This document shows, piece after piece, positions 22,573 to 32,485 of a stretch of DNA of 64,000 bases. The translations under genes and the position numbers were made by a program. Below the pieces are notes generated by a model. It was not told where the DNA came from and ran no database searches. It saw only the letters and a list, made by a program, of their open reading frames with translations. Location: positions 1,612,001-1,676,000 of the forward strand of contig VNKQ01000007.1 in the NCBI GenBank assembly GCA_016508695.1, in the 5' to 3' direction. The DNA is from Hyphodiscus hymeniophilus (taxonomy: Eukaryota; Ascomycota; Leotiomycetes; Helotiales; Hyphodiscaceae). The first letter of the stretch is position 1. Every line of letters starts with the position of its first letter.

Positions 22573-24360
22573 GACCAGATTCATGTCGGACGAAGACGAG
22601 ACTTACATTCCCAAAAGGGGTGATAATCAGTACGTGTATCATTCACCTGAATACTCAAAACAATACAGTAACTTCTTGAGCAGAGAGGGCAAATGAAGAA
22701 CAGGAGCGACAAACCGGTCACTTTGTGTCGATGATCGAATGAACGAGCGTGACGCTTCTACCTTGCCTGGAATGAAACTCGAGACTTGTATAGCTCACGA
22801 TGACTCGCCAAGGAACTCGCTCGTCTGTTTGCTGGTGTGCACACTGCAAAGCACTCGACCGCTGAGGGACTTGGAACTAGCAAGATGTGAGTACAGCGGG
22901 ATTACTCTCAAGTGGCTATCTGCTGAGAGCTGATATTGTCTGTTGATGTTGCCAAAGAGTGTTGGTTAATCGCAGACAATGTATGTATATGAGGTGTCGA
23001 TGTGAACCTCTGAATATGGGCGTGGGTTGGGGGGATCGGCATGGGAAATGTAATGGATGTAAAGAAGCTGCGCGCTTGTTATACTACTCCTTACAGTGGA
23101 TATGTCTCCCACCCTTTGCTTCTGCTGTACTGAGGTAGGCCAGTATATTTCATGACCCTCCTGGAACTGTGTGGTGAAGAGTTGCCGGTGAGGTATGACT
23201 CTCCTCGAGCTCGAAGTCGTGATTGTGCTTCGTGCTCCTGCGGAATCATCGATCTCTCTATTGTGTTTGCTGGGAGGATAAGGATTTGCGAAGATGAGAA
23301 TGAAGATCGGTTGATGCTCACAAAGTGATAGGATCTGCCACCGCGAGGACTTCGCATGTCCTTTTGTCCTTTGGTCTTCGGTGCTTCACTTGAGGAAACT
23401 AAGAATTTATCCTAGGTAAGTTATTGGTGTGGTTGTAGGAGCAATTGTGCAGGGTCTTTGGTACAGTACGAGTGTAGATATTGCAAGGGATAAGCCTAGT
23501 AAGAATTACACTACCGCGTTAAACGGGCTGCCTCTTGCTCAATGCTCAAAGCAAATATGAACTGGGAGACTTTTTCCCAGTCTCATCGCTCTCTCGTTGC
23601 ACCAAACGAATCAAAAGACGTAGTTGTACTACTTGGCAAGATGCAGCATCTTGCCGGATTGATGCGTGATGAAGATCAACACTCGTGCTTGCAGGATCTC
23701 TCTGCTAGTAGCCCTGCCTCTGACTCTTCCTCACGCTTGAAGATGATACATCTCATCCTCCAGTTCCCGTGCACTCCAGGGCTCTAATTGGGATGAAACA
23801 TAAGATGGAGCAGCTGTGAGGGGGTGAGAGGGGCTCGAGTACCACCCGCGTGGGGTGTATCCCAGACTCCCCTTGAATCCTTGATCGACAATCAGGTCCA
23901 GGGGAAGGACATGACTGTAGCAAATGGGATCAATACTTCCGTAAACAGGACGTGAAACTTTTCATGGACTGCAACTGCAAGAACTCGACCTTGCAGGAGA
24001 CTAACTCCCATACAGGAGGCTTGCAGATTGAACCCTATCGTAAGTGCAGCTTGGAGATACATCATGCAATTTCGGGGCTGTTCTGCAGCGCATCAGCTGC
24101 AGCAGCATGTAACCCGGTGGAGTGACTATTAGGAGGTGACTACAGGAAAGGTACGGATTAAAAATGAATGTGGGAGAAGCTGGGCGTGGATGCAGTCGCC
24201 TACTTGGGATGAGTGTGGGACCGTGGGTCACTTCCACGCCGTCTTCTAGAAGAATTCCAATTTCGTCGAAATTATCAACCAGATGAGACAGAATGGAAGC
24301 GAAGAATCGAAATGATGATGAGACCTTGTGCGCAATCCTCGAGTACAGGACAGGAGTCAC

Positions 24361-24388
24361 AGGACAGGATAGGATAGGATAGGATAGG
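24361..24388. repeat. AGGAT/GGATA pentamer run
   Basis: About four copies of AGGAT in tandem. Each contains GATAG, but the preceding G breaks the HGATAR consensus. Confidence 0.7.
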
Positions 24389-24712
24389 CGGATAGAAGAC
24401 CGACCATGCAAGCAGCCGACGGATCTGAGATCTGGAGTGTTACCCGAAGGATCCGAGGACAAGGCTGCTTCTTCGTTCGAGTCCTGTCACGCAACCGAGG
24501 CAAGCAGATGTTGACTGGAACCAATGGAATGGGATGAAGCAAAATAAAGTGGTCTTGATGGTCTTGATGAGGATTATGTCGTACTGTACTTTGGATTGTG
24601 ATTTACGCCCGGGGGGAATATGTCCTCTGGAGTCTGGAGGCGTTGAAGCTGTAGCCGTGGGGGGGGAAGGGGAGATGGGTGAACCCGAGACGAGGTTTTC
24701 AATCTCTCAGTA

Positions 24713-24762
24713 GTCTCTCGGTCTCGGTCTCAGTCTCAGTCTCAGTCTCAGTCTCAGTCTCA
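24713..24762. repeat. CAGTCT hexamer microsatellite
   Basis: Roughly eight copies of GTCTCG/GTCTCA in tandem. It follows a G-rich tract (GTGGGGGGGGAAGGGG near 24658). Confidence 0.85.
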
Positions 24763-25991
24763 TGCAGGCTTCCGGCCTCGCTTGCTTACGCCATCTCTGG
24801 AATACGGAGGACAGCAAGACGGAATGAGGGATGGGTGCGGGATGATGATAAATTAGTAAATGATTTGGATTGCTGATGTTGATGTTGAATATTGCTTTCG
24901 AATCAGAGAAGAGGGAAGTTTTTTCTTATCTTTGACGAGATTCTGGTGGCGTCCGTCCCGAGACATGTTGGAATTCGCCAAGAGCTGCTAGACCCAGATG
25001 GGACTCTGGAGGACGAAGCAAAGATGCGAAGGGATTGGGGTGTTTCTTGTGTTTTCGGGATTAAAGATACAACTTACTACTTACTAATTGATGTAATGGG
25101 TGTTGGATCTCTCGCCTCTCACAGTCATTTCCCTTGGACCAAAACACCGGACGAATTCTCTCCGCGCTCCTCTTGGTCTGCTGATGGAACTCCGGGAGAC
25201 TGCAGCTACCCTTCTGTGAGCAAAATTCCAAGTAACTGACTCCGGAGAAGACTCGGTAGAAAAGCTTCCATGGAACAGTGACTCTCGTACTCTGCACTCG
25301 TACCTGCTTCGAAGTTTGCGGGACTTGGAAGTATTTGATTCTCGGGTCAGAAATTCAAGGTGTGTTTGGTGTTGAGGAATCAATGGAAGACAGTTGCCAA
25401 GGATGCAGTGCAGTGCAGTGTGGACTGTGGGGGGAGGCTTCTTTTCTTGTCTTGTCTTCAACGGTTTCCTCTTCAATAGCGGGAGAAGATAGTTGCATTT
25501 CTCCATTTCTCATTCTGCAAGACAATCACGGGAAATGACAGGTCGTGTCGACTCTGTGGGATCCTTTGTAACATACTAACATGTAGATGTTCTGTTCGAG
25601 CCGTCGCACGAGGGAAGCAGAGTGGAGTTGTTCTGGAATGTGTGAGTGTAAAGGAGGCCTACCGATTGGGCAGCTGGAGTGACCGACTAGCGGGTGTAGT
25701 TGACACTTCCCAATGACCAACAACTCCCAGATTGGAGTTTGGCGAGGGATCGCTTTACGATCATGGTGGAAGTACTCTTAATCTGACGCGAAGAAGACGA
25801 GACAAGCATGTTGAAGTGTCAGTCAGCTTTGTAAGCATCATACTATTGAGTATTGAGTTTTGATTGATTGGTTGATGGATGGATTGGTGTAGTCTGTGGA
25901 CCCTGGATGCCGAACTCTAAGGTACGGAGGAGATGCAAATATGGAATGTGTAGCTAGAGATACTCGACTCTTCAATATTCAACCTTAAACC

Positions 25992-26020
25992 TACATACAT
26001 ACATACATACATACATACAA
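25992..26020. repeat. TACA tetranucleotide microsatellite
   Basis: Seven uninterrupted TACA/CATA units. Confidence 0.9.
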
Positions 26021-26681
26021 TACAACCTTCACCCACCCTCACCCCCATCATCCTATGCCATGTAGTCCTCGATCTGTCAGGGCACATCTGGCTCTAGACA
26101 GGGGCCACGCCACACCCTCATACCACCCCCCCGTGCCTCGAACCTCTCTCGCTTCCGACCTCTTGGCACTTCTTACACCAACCCAACACCAACGCTGCTC
26201 CGCCGGCCAATCAGATGTCTATCTTTCCCTTATCTTGCAGTGGATCCTTGGTGGCTGAGCGGACAAGCCGCACCTGCCTTAGCGCAGGGTGTCTTCTTCC
26301 CCTGTCCATCGCTGCGGCACTGCTGCGAATCAGCCTGCGATGCAGCGATGGAGACGGGCTAGACTGGAAGAAGCATAAGGTTTGGGTGGTCGGGTGTGTA
26401 CCGTGTGTTCGATACTCTACTATTTGTGTACGCAGTATGCACGCAGCCTTTTCCTTTGCTACGGAAGTACTCCTACTCCTACCTCGTCTTGCTTCATGCG
26501 AGTCTACTCTGCTCTACTCTACCCCGTACCTACTTACCTTCTATTGTACGGATAGTCGATATACAATCCATTACTTATCCAGAAATTGTCAGGCTTATGC
26601 GAGTCATGTCTGTAGGGAATAAGCCCTTCCCTCCATCTTCCGAGAGCCATCTAATAAGATACGCGCTATGGATTTCTAGAT

Positions 26682-26880
26682 CCCCCCCCATCCCGTAGAG
26701 AAGAACAGACGCCCCCAGTCACAGAAGCTTACCTACATGCATAACATGTGTCCCCCCCCTGCTCCTCCTCTGGACGCTTGACTACTCTCCTCCTTCACCT
26801 CCGATCCCGCCCCGTTGTCGTTTGGTGTCAAATAAATCTTTTTAATAAACCGTGTGTGCTCCCCCCCCTTCCCCCTTGGA
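26682..26880. repeat. cluster of poly-C tracts in the permease leader
   Basis: Runs of eight or nine C occur near 26682, 26752 and 26861, with a further CCCCC near 26873. The minus strand therefore carries several G8-G9 runs within 200 bp. They lie 380-580 bp upstream of the permease ATG. Confidence 0.7.
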
Positions 26881-27260
26881 ATTGCTTCTTTTGCAGCATC
26901 ACTCCACGTCCAACCCTTTACTGTGGCCCGACATCCTGCGACTATCCTCCCCTAAGCGAGTCGGCTGAGAGAGCTTGCCGACTGACCTTCACCTTCGACG
27001 ACAATACCACCGACCAGAGTGAATTGTTCAAATATCGAAGCGAGCCTCCCCCACCACTTCACAGTCGCTCCACGTTCTTTGCAAAACAAAAACAATAATA
27101 AGCGTCAACAATAAGCGTCAACAACAAGACGTCCGACTCTTCGTCTTTGCTTCTCGCTCGTCGCTCTTCCTTGAATCTATCTGCGCGCCCTTGAATTAGC
27201 TACCTTCGTTGAAACGACAATTGCAAAATCTCACAACTGTGTGAGCCTCCCGACAAAATC

Positions 27261-28946
27261 ATGTCTTTGATCGTTGACGGCGTCGATCTCGACGCTCTCA
27301 ACTACACCATCAAGGTCCCCTACAATGGCACCAGCATGACTGGCGGTGATTCTCTCAATGCCGATCTCAACGTCTTCTACGATGTAAGCACTGGCACCCT
27401 CACTCCCAAGGCGCGCAAGAACTGACGCACCAACACAGGCGGGTGACATTGCATGGATGATCACCTCCACAGCTCTTGTGCTTCTGATGATTCCAGGTGT
27501 CGGGTATGTACAGAGAACAACGTGGTTGGGTTGCACCCCGGCTGATATTTTCGTCGCACAGCTTCTTCTATTCTGGTCTCGCTCGGAGAAAGTCCGCGCT
27601 GTCCCTGATCTGGCTCTCCATCATGGCCACCGCCGTCGTCTCCTTCCAATGGTTCTTCTGGGGTTACTCTCTCGCCTTCTCCCACACCGCCGGCAAATAC
27701 ATTGGTGATTTGGAGAATATTGGTTTCCGAAATGTCCTGGCTGCGCCATCTGTTGGCTCCCCAAGATCCCCGATCTCCTCTTCGCCGTCTACCAAGGCAT
27801 GTTCGCAGCCATCACTGTAGCCCTTGCAGTAGGAGCTGTCGCTGAGCGTGGACGCATGCTCCCTGCCATGTTCTTCATGTTCATCTGGTCAACCATCATC
27901 TACGACCCAATTGCATGCTGGACATGGAATCCCAACGGATGGGTTTTCAAGCTGGGAGGTCTTGACTTTGCAGGAGGAACCCCAGTGCATATCTCTTCTG
28001 GATCGGCTGCTCTCGCCTACTCCATCATGTTGGGCAAGCGCCGAGGTCACGGTGTAGGTTTCCCTCTCTCCAGGTTCCCCTCTCCCCAGGTTCCCCTCTC
28101 CCAAATCATGGCAAGGCTGACAATGTGATACAGACTCATGAGCTCAATTATCGTCCTCACAACGTCACACACATTGTAATCGGCACTGTCTTCCTCTGGG
28201 TTGGTTGGTTTGGATTCAATGCTGGTTCCGCTCTCGCCGCCAACATGCGCGCTGTCATGGCCGCAGTCGTCACCAACTTGGCTGCTTGCGTTGGAGGTAT
28301 CACATGGTGTCTCCTCGACTATCGTCTTGAGCGCAAATGGTCCACCGTCGGCTTCTGCTCTGGCGTCGTCGCTGGTCTCGTGGCCATCACTCCCGGTTCT
28401 GGTTTCGTCCCCGCTTGGGCTGCTGTCATCTACGGCGTTGTCGGAGCCGCAGGAGCCAACTATGCCACCAAGCTCAAGTTCGTTCTTGGCATTGACGACG
28501 CTCTTGATATCTTCGCCGAGCACGCCATCGGAGGTCTCATCGGCAACATCTTGACCGCTTTCTTCGCCGCCGACTACATAGCACATCTTGATGGTTTCTC
28601 CGAGATTCCTGGTGGCTGGATCAACCATAACTGGGTCCAACTTGGTTACCAACTCGCAGACTCCATCTCAGGTGGTATCTACTCCTTCGGCGGAACCTGC
28701 CTGATCCTCTTCCTCATGAATTTGATCCCTGGTCTTGCTCTCCGCGCCACCGAGGAGGCCGAGATCTTGGGCATCGACGACACCGAGATTGGCGAGTTTG
28801 CCTACGATTACGTCGAGTTGACCCGCGAGGTCCTCAACGACATGAGCGACGAGGAGGCTGCCAAATACGTCGGGCCCATACATCATCCGCATGAGAAGAC
28901 ACACATGCACCCAGGCCACCCGCACGATAATATCGGCGCCGTCTAA
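27261..28946 (+). CDS. MEP/AMT ammonium permease with an apparent 1-base frameshift
   Basis: Exons 27261-27383, 27439-27503, 27562-28053 and 28134-28946. Family hallmarks are AGDIAWMITSTALVLLM, GFFYSGLARRKSALS, WFFWGYSLAFS, FKLGGLDFAGGTPVHISSG, VGWFGFNAGSA and HAIGGLIGN, so this is an 11-helix plasma-membrane ammonium transporter. Exon 3 changes frame at the C4 run at 27759-27762: APSVGS is in one frame, while IPDLLFAVYQGMFAAIT is in the -1 frame. One extra C would give GSPKIPDLLFAVYQG and a 497-aa protein of normal length. A spliced solution would need a 32-nt intron and would delete a conserved loop. Sequencing error in a homopolymer or a young null allele are the likeliest explanations. 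The long cytosolic tail ends in a His-rich stretch. Confidence 0.85.
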
Positions 28947-29599
28947 AAGCCTTCAATACGCATTTACACACCTCTCGCATTTCCGTCTCCTTTCGCGTGA
29001 TCCTTTTTTCTAGAACTGTTTGATATTTGCATTGGCGAATCAAGGGATCCGATATCCGAAGGGAGCTATGGGGAAATACCACTTTTGCTTTTCGCCATCT
29101 TCGACTGGGTCTCTACTACGTTTTCTGCCAATTCGCCTCGGGGCTTGCATAGCATTGTACATTGAAGCGGATGCCTCCTAGAGTCTCTGTTAGCTGTGAA
29201 GGGGGACCGCTGCTGGGACCTTCATCCGTGAGCTGGTTTGGACGGATCACTGGATGGGCTATCCGGGCTTGTACGTAAGAGATTAATGCATGGGGTTGAG
29301 AAAGATCTTCTTCTCTTCTTTTCTGACGTGATTCGAATGTGAATGTGAGAATGTGAAGATGCGAAAGTGTGAGAGTGTGAGAGTGTGAGAGTGTGAGAGT
29401 GTGAGAGTGTGAGAGTGTGAGAGTGTGAGAGTGTGAGAGTGTGAGAGTGTGAGAGTGTGAGAGTGAGCAGAACAGGGCGCCCTCAAGTGAGGATCCTGTC
29501 ACCACCCTTTCTTCTCGTGCAGATTACAAGTCGGCCGCCTTTTCTTACCACCTAGATTCTCGACGAGAGAAAATCAAGAAAATCCATCATACATTTGGA
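28947..29599. other. permease 3' flank with an octamer repeat
   Basis: Non-coding. Minus-strand open frames here (HSHTLTLS repeats) are translations of the microsatellite at 29367-29466. Confidence 0.6.
29367..29466. repeat. GTGTGAGA octamer minisatellite
   Basis: About 12.5 near-perfect tandem copies of an 8-bp unit. It sits between the permease and the truncated HET gene. Confidence 0.95.
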
Positions 29600-30562
29600 A
29601 TGCTCTCTCGCCGCATCTTAAGATTCGCAAGAGGGCAGGTGTGGTGGGAGTGCAATGAACGTGAGTTCAACGAAAGATATCCAGATGGTACTCCAGACCT
29701 CGCGTGTACAAAGTCAGGACTTACTCGTTCGAACCTCAGTACACCGTGGAGGGCAGAAAGTGACCATCGAATCACTTTGGAGCATACAGATAACCGAATA
29801 GATGGAAACGGTATCTACAGCTCCCTGTTACGCTAGTATAAGATTATCAACGAATTCTCGTCTAGGCAAATTGCATTTTCTCCAGATCATCTTCCCGCCA
29901 TATCTGGGATCGCGAGAGAAGTCTTTCGACATATTCCTCTACGCTATAAGGCTGGCCTACGGCTAGACAATATGAACCAAGGGCTGCTGTGGTCAACACC
30001 TGGACCAGGAGCCGGGGACTATGTTGCTCCATCATGGAGTTGGGCCAGTCTAGACCTCAATGCCCTTTCGGCATCCGACCATGATGATATTTACACAAAG
30101 GCGGTTATTGCTGGACCTCTGAAAGGTGTCGCCACAATCGTTGATGTCCAAGTCGATACAGACGATGGAGATCCTTTTGGCCAAGTCATGGGGGGACATT
30201 TGAGGATAACCGCACCAGTCCAAAAAGTGTGTTCCTGTCACGGCTGTCAGCAGTTCTTTAACTGCCGTACCGGAGTTGAAGAGCGTTCTGTTCTCGACGT
30301 TTATCTTTGGCGTGTGCCATTTCAATTTTTCAAGAACCACACCGAGTTTGAGGTCGATGTTAAGATCGATGTCGAGGCTGATGAAGACCTTGAGGCTGAA
30401 GACCTTGATACGAAAAGATCCACCGATCATCATTTCATTTTAACAAGAAAGCTAAACACGACGACCTGTGGTATCTCCATGTCTGCTCTCGCCAAGACCA
30501 CACAGACGAAATTCGTCAGTTTGCTTTCTGTCTCGTCCTCAGACCTACTGCGAATGGTGTAG
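29600..30562 (+). pseudogene. truncated HET-domain (heterokaryon incompatibility) protein remnant
   Basis: The sequence begins in the middle of a HET protein: MLSRRILRFARGQVWWECNE matches the LSPRVLHF…WEC block that normally follows the catalytic-looking HET domain. The HET domain itself is absent upstream. At 29834-29836 a TAG interrupts the frame. On both sides the frame is continuous, reading …YSSLLR, stop, YKIINEFSSRQIAFSPDHLPA, where family members have Trp (WYxIVxxYSSR), so a TGG-to-TAG change is likely. The distal part has YVAPSWSWASLD, another HET-family block, and runs to a stop at 30562. It is thus N-terminally deleted and nonsense-mutated. HET proteins trigger cell death in vegetative incompatibility. 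Confidence 0.8.
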
Positions 30563-30979
30563 GCCGGTATGAGAGAGTGGGAATGGCTCTTCTCTTTGGT
30601 CCGATGGACTTTTCGATTTCGTCGGAACAAACCCTGACTATATTCTGAAGAACTCCACGCTGAGAGCTCTCTCGGAGAAGCTCCATGTATTCTGGACCGC
30701 ACATATTCTATCCTGGTATTCAGAGCCTGGACAAGCTGGGTAGGTTGGGCGTATGCTTGCAGTGATGGTTATCTGACTTTATATATTCATTCATAAATGA
30801 CGATTTAACTAGTTAGGATTATGATTTGACATTGATTTGGCTTAGTAGATTCACATAATCAACCGATCGAAGCCGAATAACGTTCCTCTAAATATGAACC
30901 CGCAAGCTTCGGTATCCCTCTTAATGGCTCTGAAGCAGACCCAATTGAAGACCTTTACCTCAGATAGCAGTACGAATGC
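30563..30979. other. intergenic region
   Basis: Low-GC spacer between the HET remnant and the MOSC gene. Nothing recognisable. Confidence 0.5.
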
Positions 30980-31595
30980 CTAAACCTTCCCCAGAGGCCT
31001 CCTATGTTTCGGCTTCTCAACAAAAATCACATAACCCGGCTGCACATACCCATCCGCCTCCACCACGCCCATAACGCCCACCTTCCTCCCCGTGACCCTA
31101 CCCTTCTTATCCTTCACCGCACAGCGCTCCAACAGTCCCAGCGGCCACTCCCCCAGCCTCTTCCTCGGGTCTCTCAGTCCCGTAATCCTTACCACCGCAT
31201 GGCCTTCGTGATCCCCGAAATGCAGTCTGGTCCCCTCGTCGAGCCCGACGAGGTCGACGCCCGAGGTGGTGATGTTCTCGCCGAGAGCGCCCGCGGAGAG
31301 GTTGAAGGCGGGGTGTTGGGAGGACGGCGAGGCGAGCTCGGACAGGAGCTCCGAGGCTACGAGGGAGACTTGGCGGAGGGTGGATGGGCTGGGTGTTGGG
31401 CTGCACTTTTGCGGGTCGTCAGCTGCTAGATTGAAGCTCGGGATGAGGGATTGGGGGGCTTCGAGAACACGGGTGTGTTTGGGAACTTACGTGGACGTCG
31501 CCTTGCACGCCGAGGTCGTTTAGGAGGTAGATGTAGGAGGTGGGGGATTTCGAGAACGAGTGTTGACTGGACAGGGACACTGAGTAGACGGACAT
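30980..31595 (-). CDS. MOSC-domain protein lacking the conserved cysteine
   Basis: The ATG at 31595 begins MSVYSVSLSSQHSFSKSP and exon 1 reads to LGVQGDVH at about 31491 with a following GTAAGT. The second exon is open to the stop at 30980: DDPQKCSPTPSP, STLRQVSLVASELL, ALGENITTSGVDLVGLDEG and VVRITGLRDPRKRL, closing with GYVIFVEKPKHRRP. MOSC domains occur in molybdenum cofactor sulfurases and mARC-type proteins. The usual GLRNPC motif reads GLRDPR, so the family Cys is missing. The segment after GDxH that normally has TVxHRSR is also absent. The splice is not clean: GTAAGT is phase 0, but in-frame acceptors near 31427-31435 need another phase, so an offset donor (GTTCCC at 31486) or decay is possible. 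Confidence 0.7.
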
Positions 31596-32485
31596 GTTCG
31601 CTGCAATTATACAGAATAGCTTGGTATACAGGTAGTTTAAGCACGAACCAGCTCTGTAAGTGATCACAGTCTGTAATTCGAGTTATGTTCCGAGTCTGCC
31701 AAGTCCGTCCACTGCTGCTCGACTTAGAGTCTTCGCTGCGGTTGGTGACTGGATACTTTCAGTCCACGAAACGTCGACAACGATATGGATGAAGATCTCA
31801 AAACAGACGAATGTAAACGGAGGAAACAGAGGTCGCGGAAGAAACAGAAAATCATGTCGAGCCATAAGAAGGCTTCACGAGGTCAAAGGTGGAAGTTCCC
31901 TACCTCTACGTGCAATACTAGATTCGATAGAGATGCGTCTTCCAGAGCGCACTCCAATGGAGCCACGTCTCTAGCGTGGGCATCCCCATCATGACTCGAG
32001 CGGCACCTCCATCAAAGATGTGCAGAGCTTTCTGCGTTGGTATTGGGTTCCCGACAGCCCAGCCACGTGAGCATGTGATCAAGCCTGGCAACGCATATCA
32101 CCATGCATGAATATGCACGCATGGGAAAACCAAACATCGTGTCTCGAAACGGATAGATAAACTTATATACACACTGAGAACGCTCAAAGGTGGTATCATT
32201 GCAATGCTGCGCAAGCCCATGTCTGTGTACACAGATTCTGAACTCAGAACCTCGGAAGAATGTCACCTTATACTCCGCCCAAAGACCAATGTAAAAGATC
32301 CCAAACGCCGCCGCCATGCCCGCCCTACATCCTGACTCGTGCGCCCTACTTCTTGGTCTTGCCACTCTCAAGACTGAGATCCAAACTCCACAATGAATCC
32401 CAGATCATCGATTTCTTCCCAGGGCTTGTACCGGTAGATGTTATGTTTGATTTTGTGGTATTCTACGCAATATCAGCGTATGCTC
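31596..32485. other. intergenic region
   Basis: No supportable gene. Short frames on both strands overlap the 3' flank of ATG11. Confidence 0.45.

Larger units (their letters stand above)
21482..27260. other. 5.8-kb non-coding region upstream of the ammonium permease
   Basis: Only short scattered open frames without family signals occur. Simple repeats are frequent and listed separately. HGATAR-type GATA-factor sites (the AreA/NIT2 class that drives nitrogen-repressed permeases) occur at 24846-24851 (TGATAA), 25487-25492 (AGATAG), 26230-26235 (TTATCT) and 27177-27182 (CTATCT). The motif is short, so chance hits are expected. The last few hundred bases are probably promoter and 5' leader. Confidence 0.5.

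Noticed and set aside
27734..27765. A 32-nt intron to explain the permease frame change
   Set aside because: Below a workable intron length and it would delete the conserved APSVGS loop; a one-base deletion fits better.
29116..29505. Minus-strand HSHTLTLS-repeat ORF
   Set aside because: It is the translation of the GTGTGAGA microsatellite.
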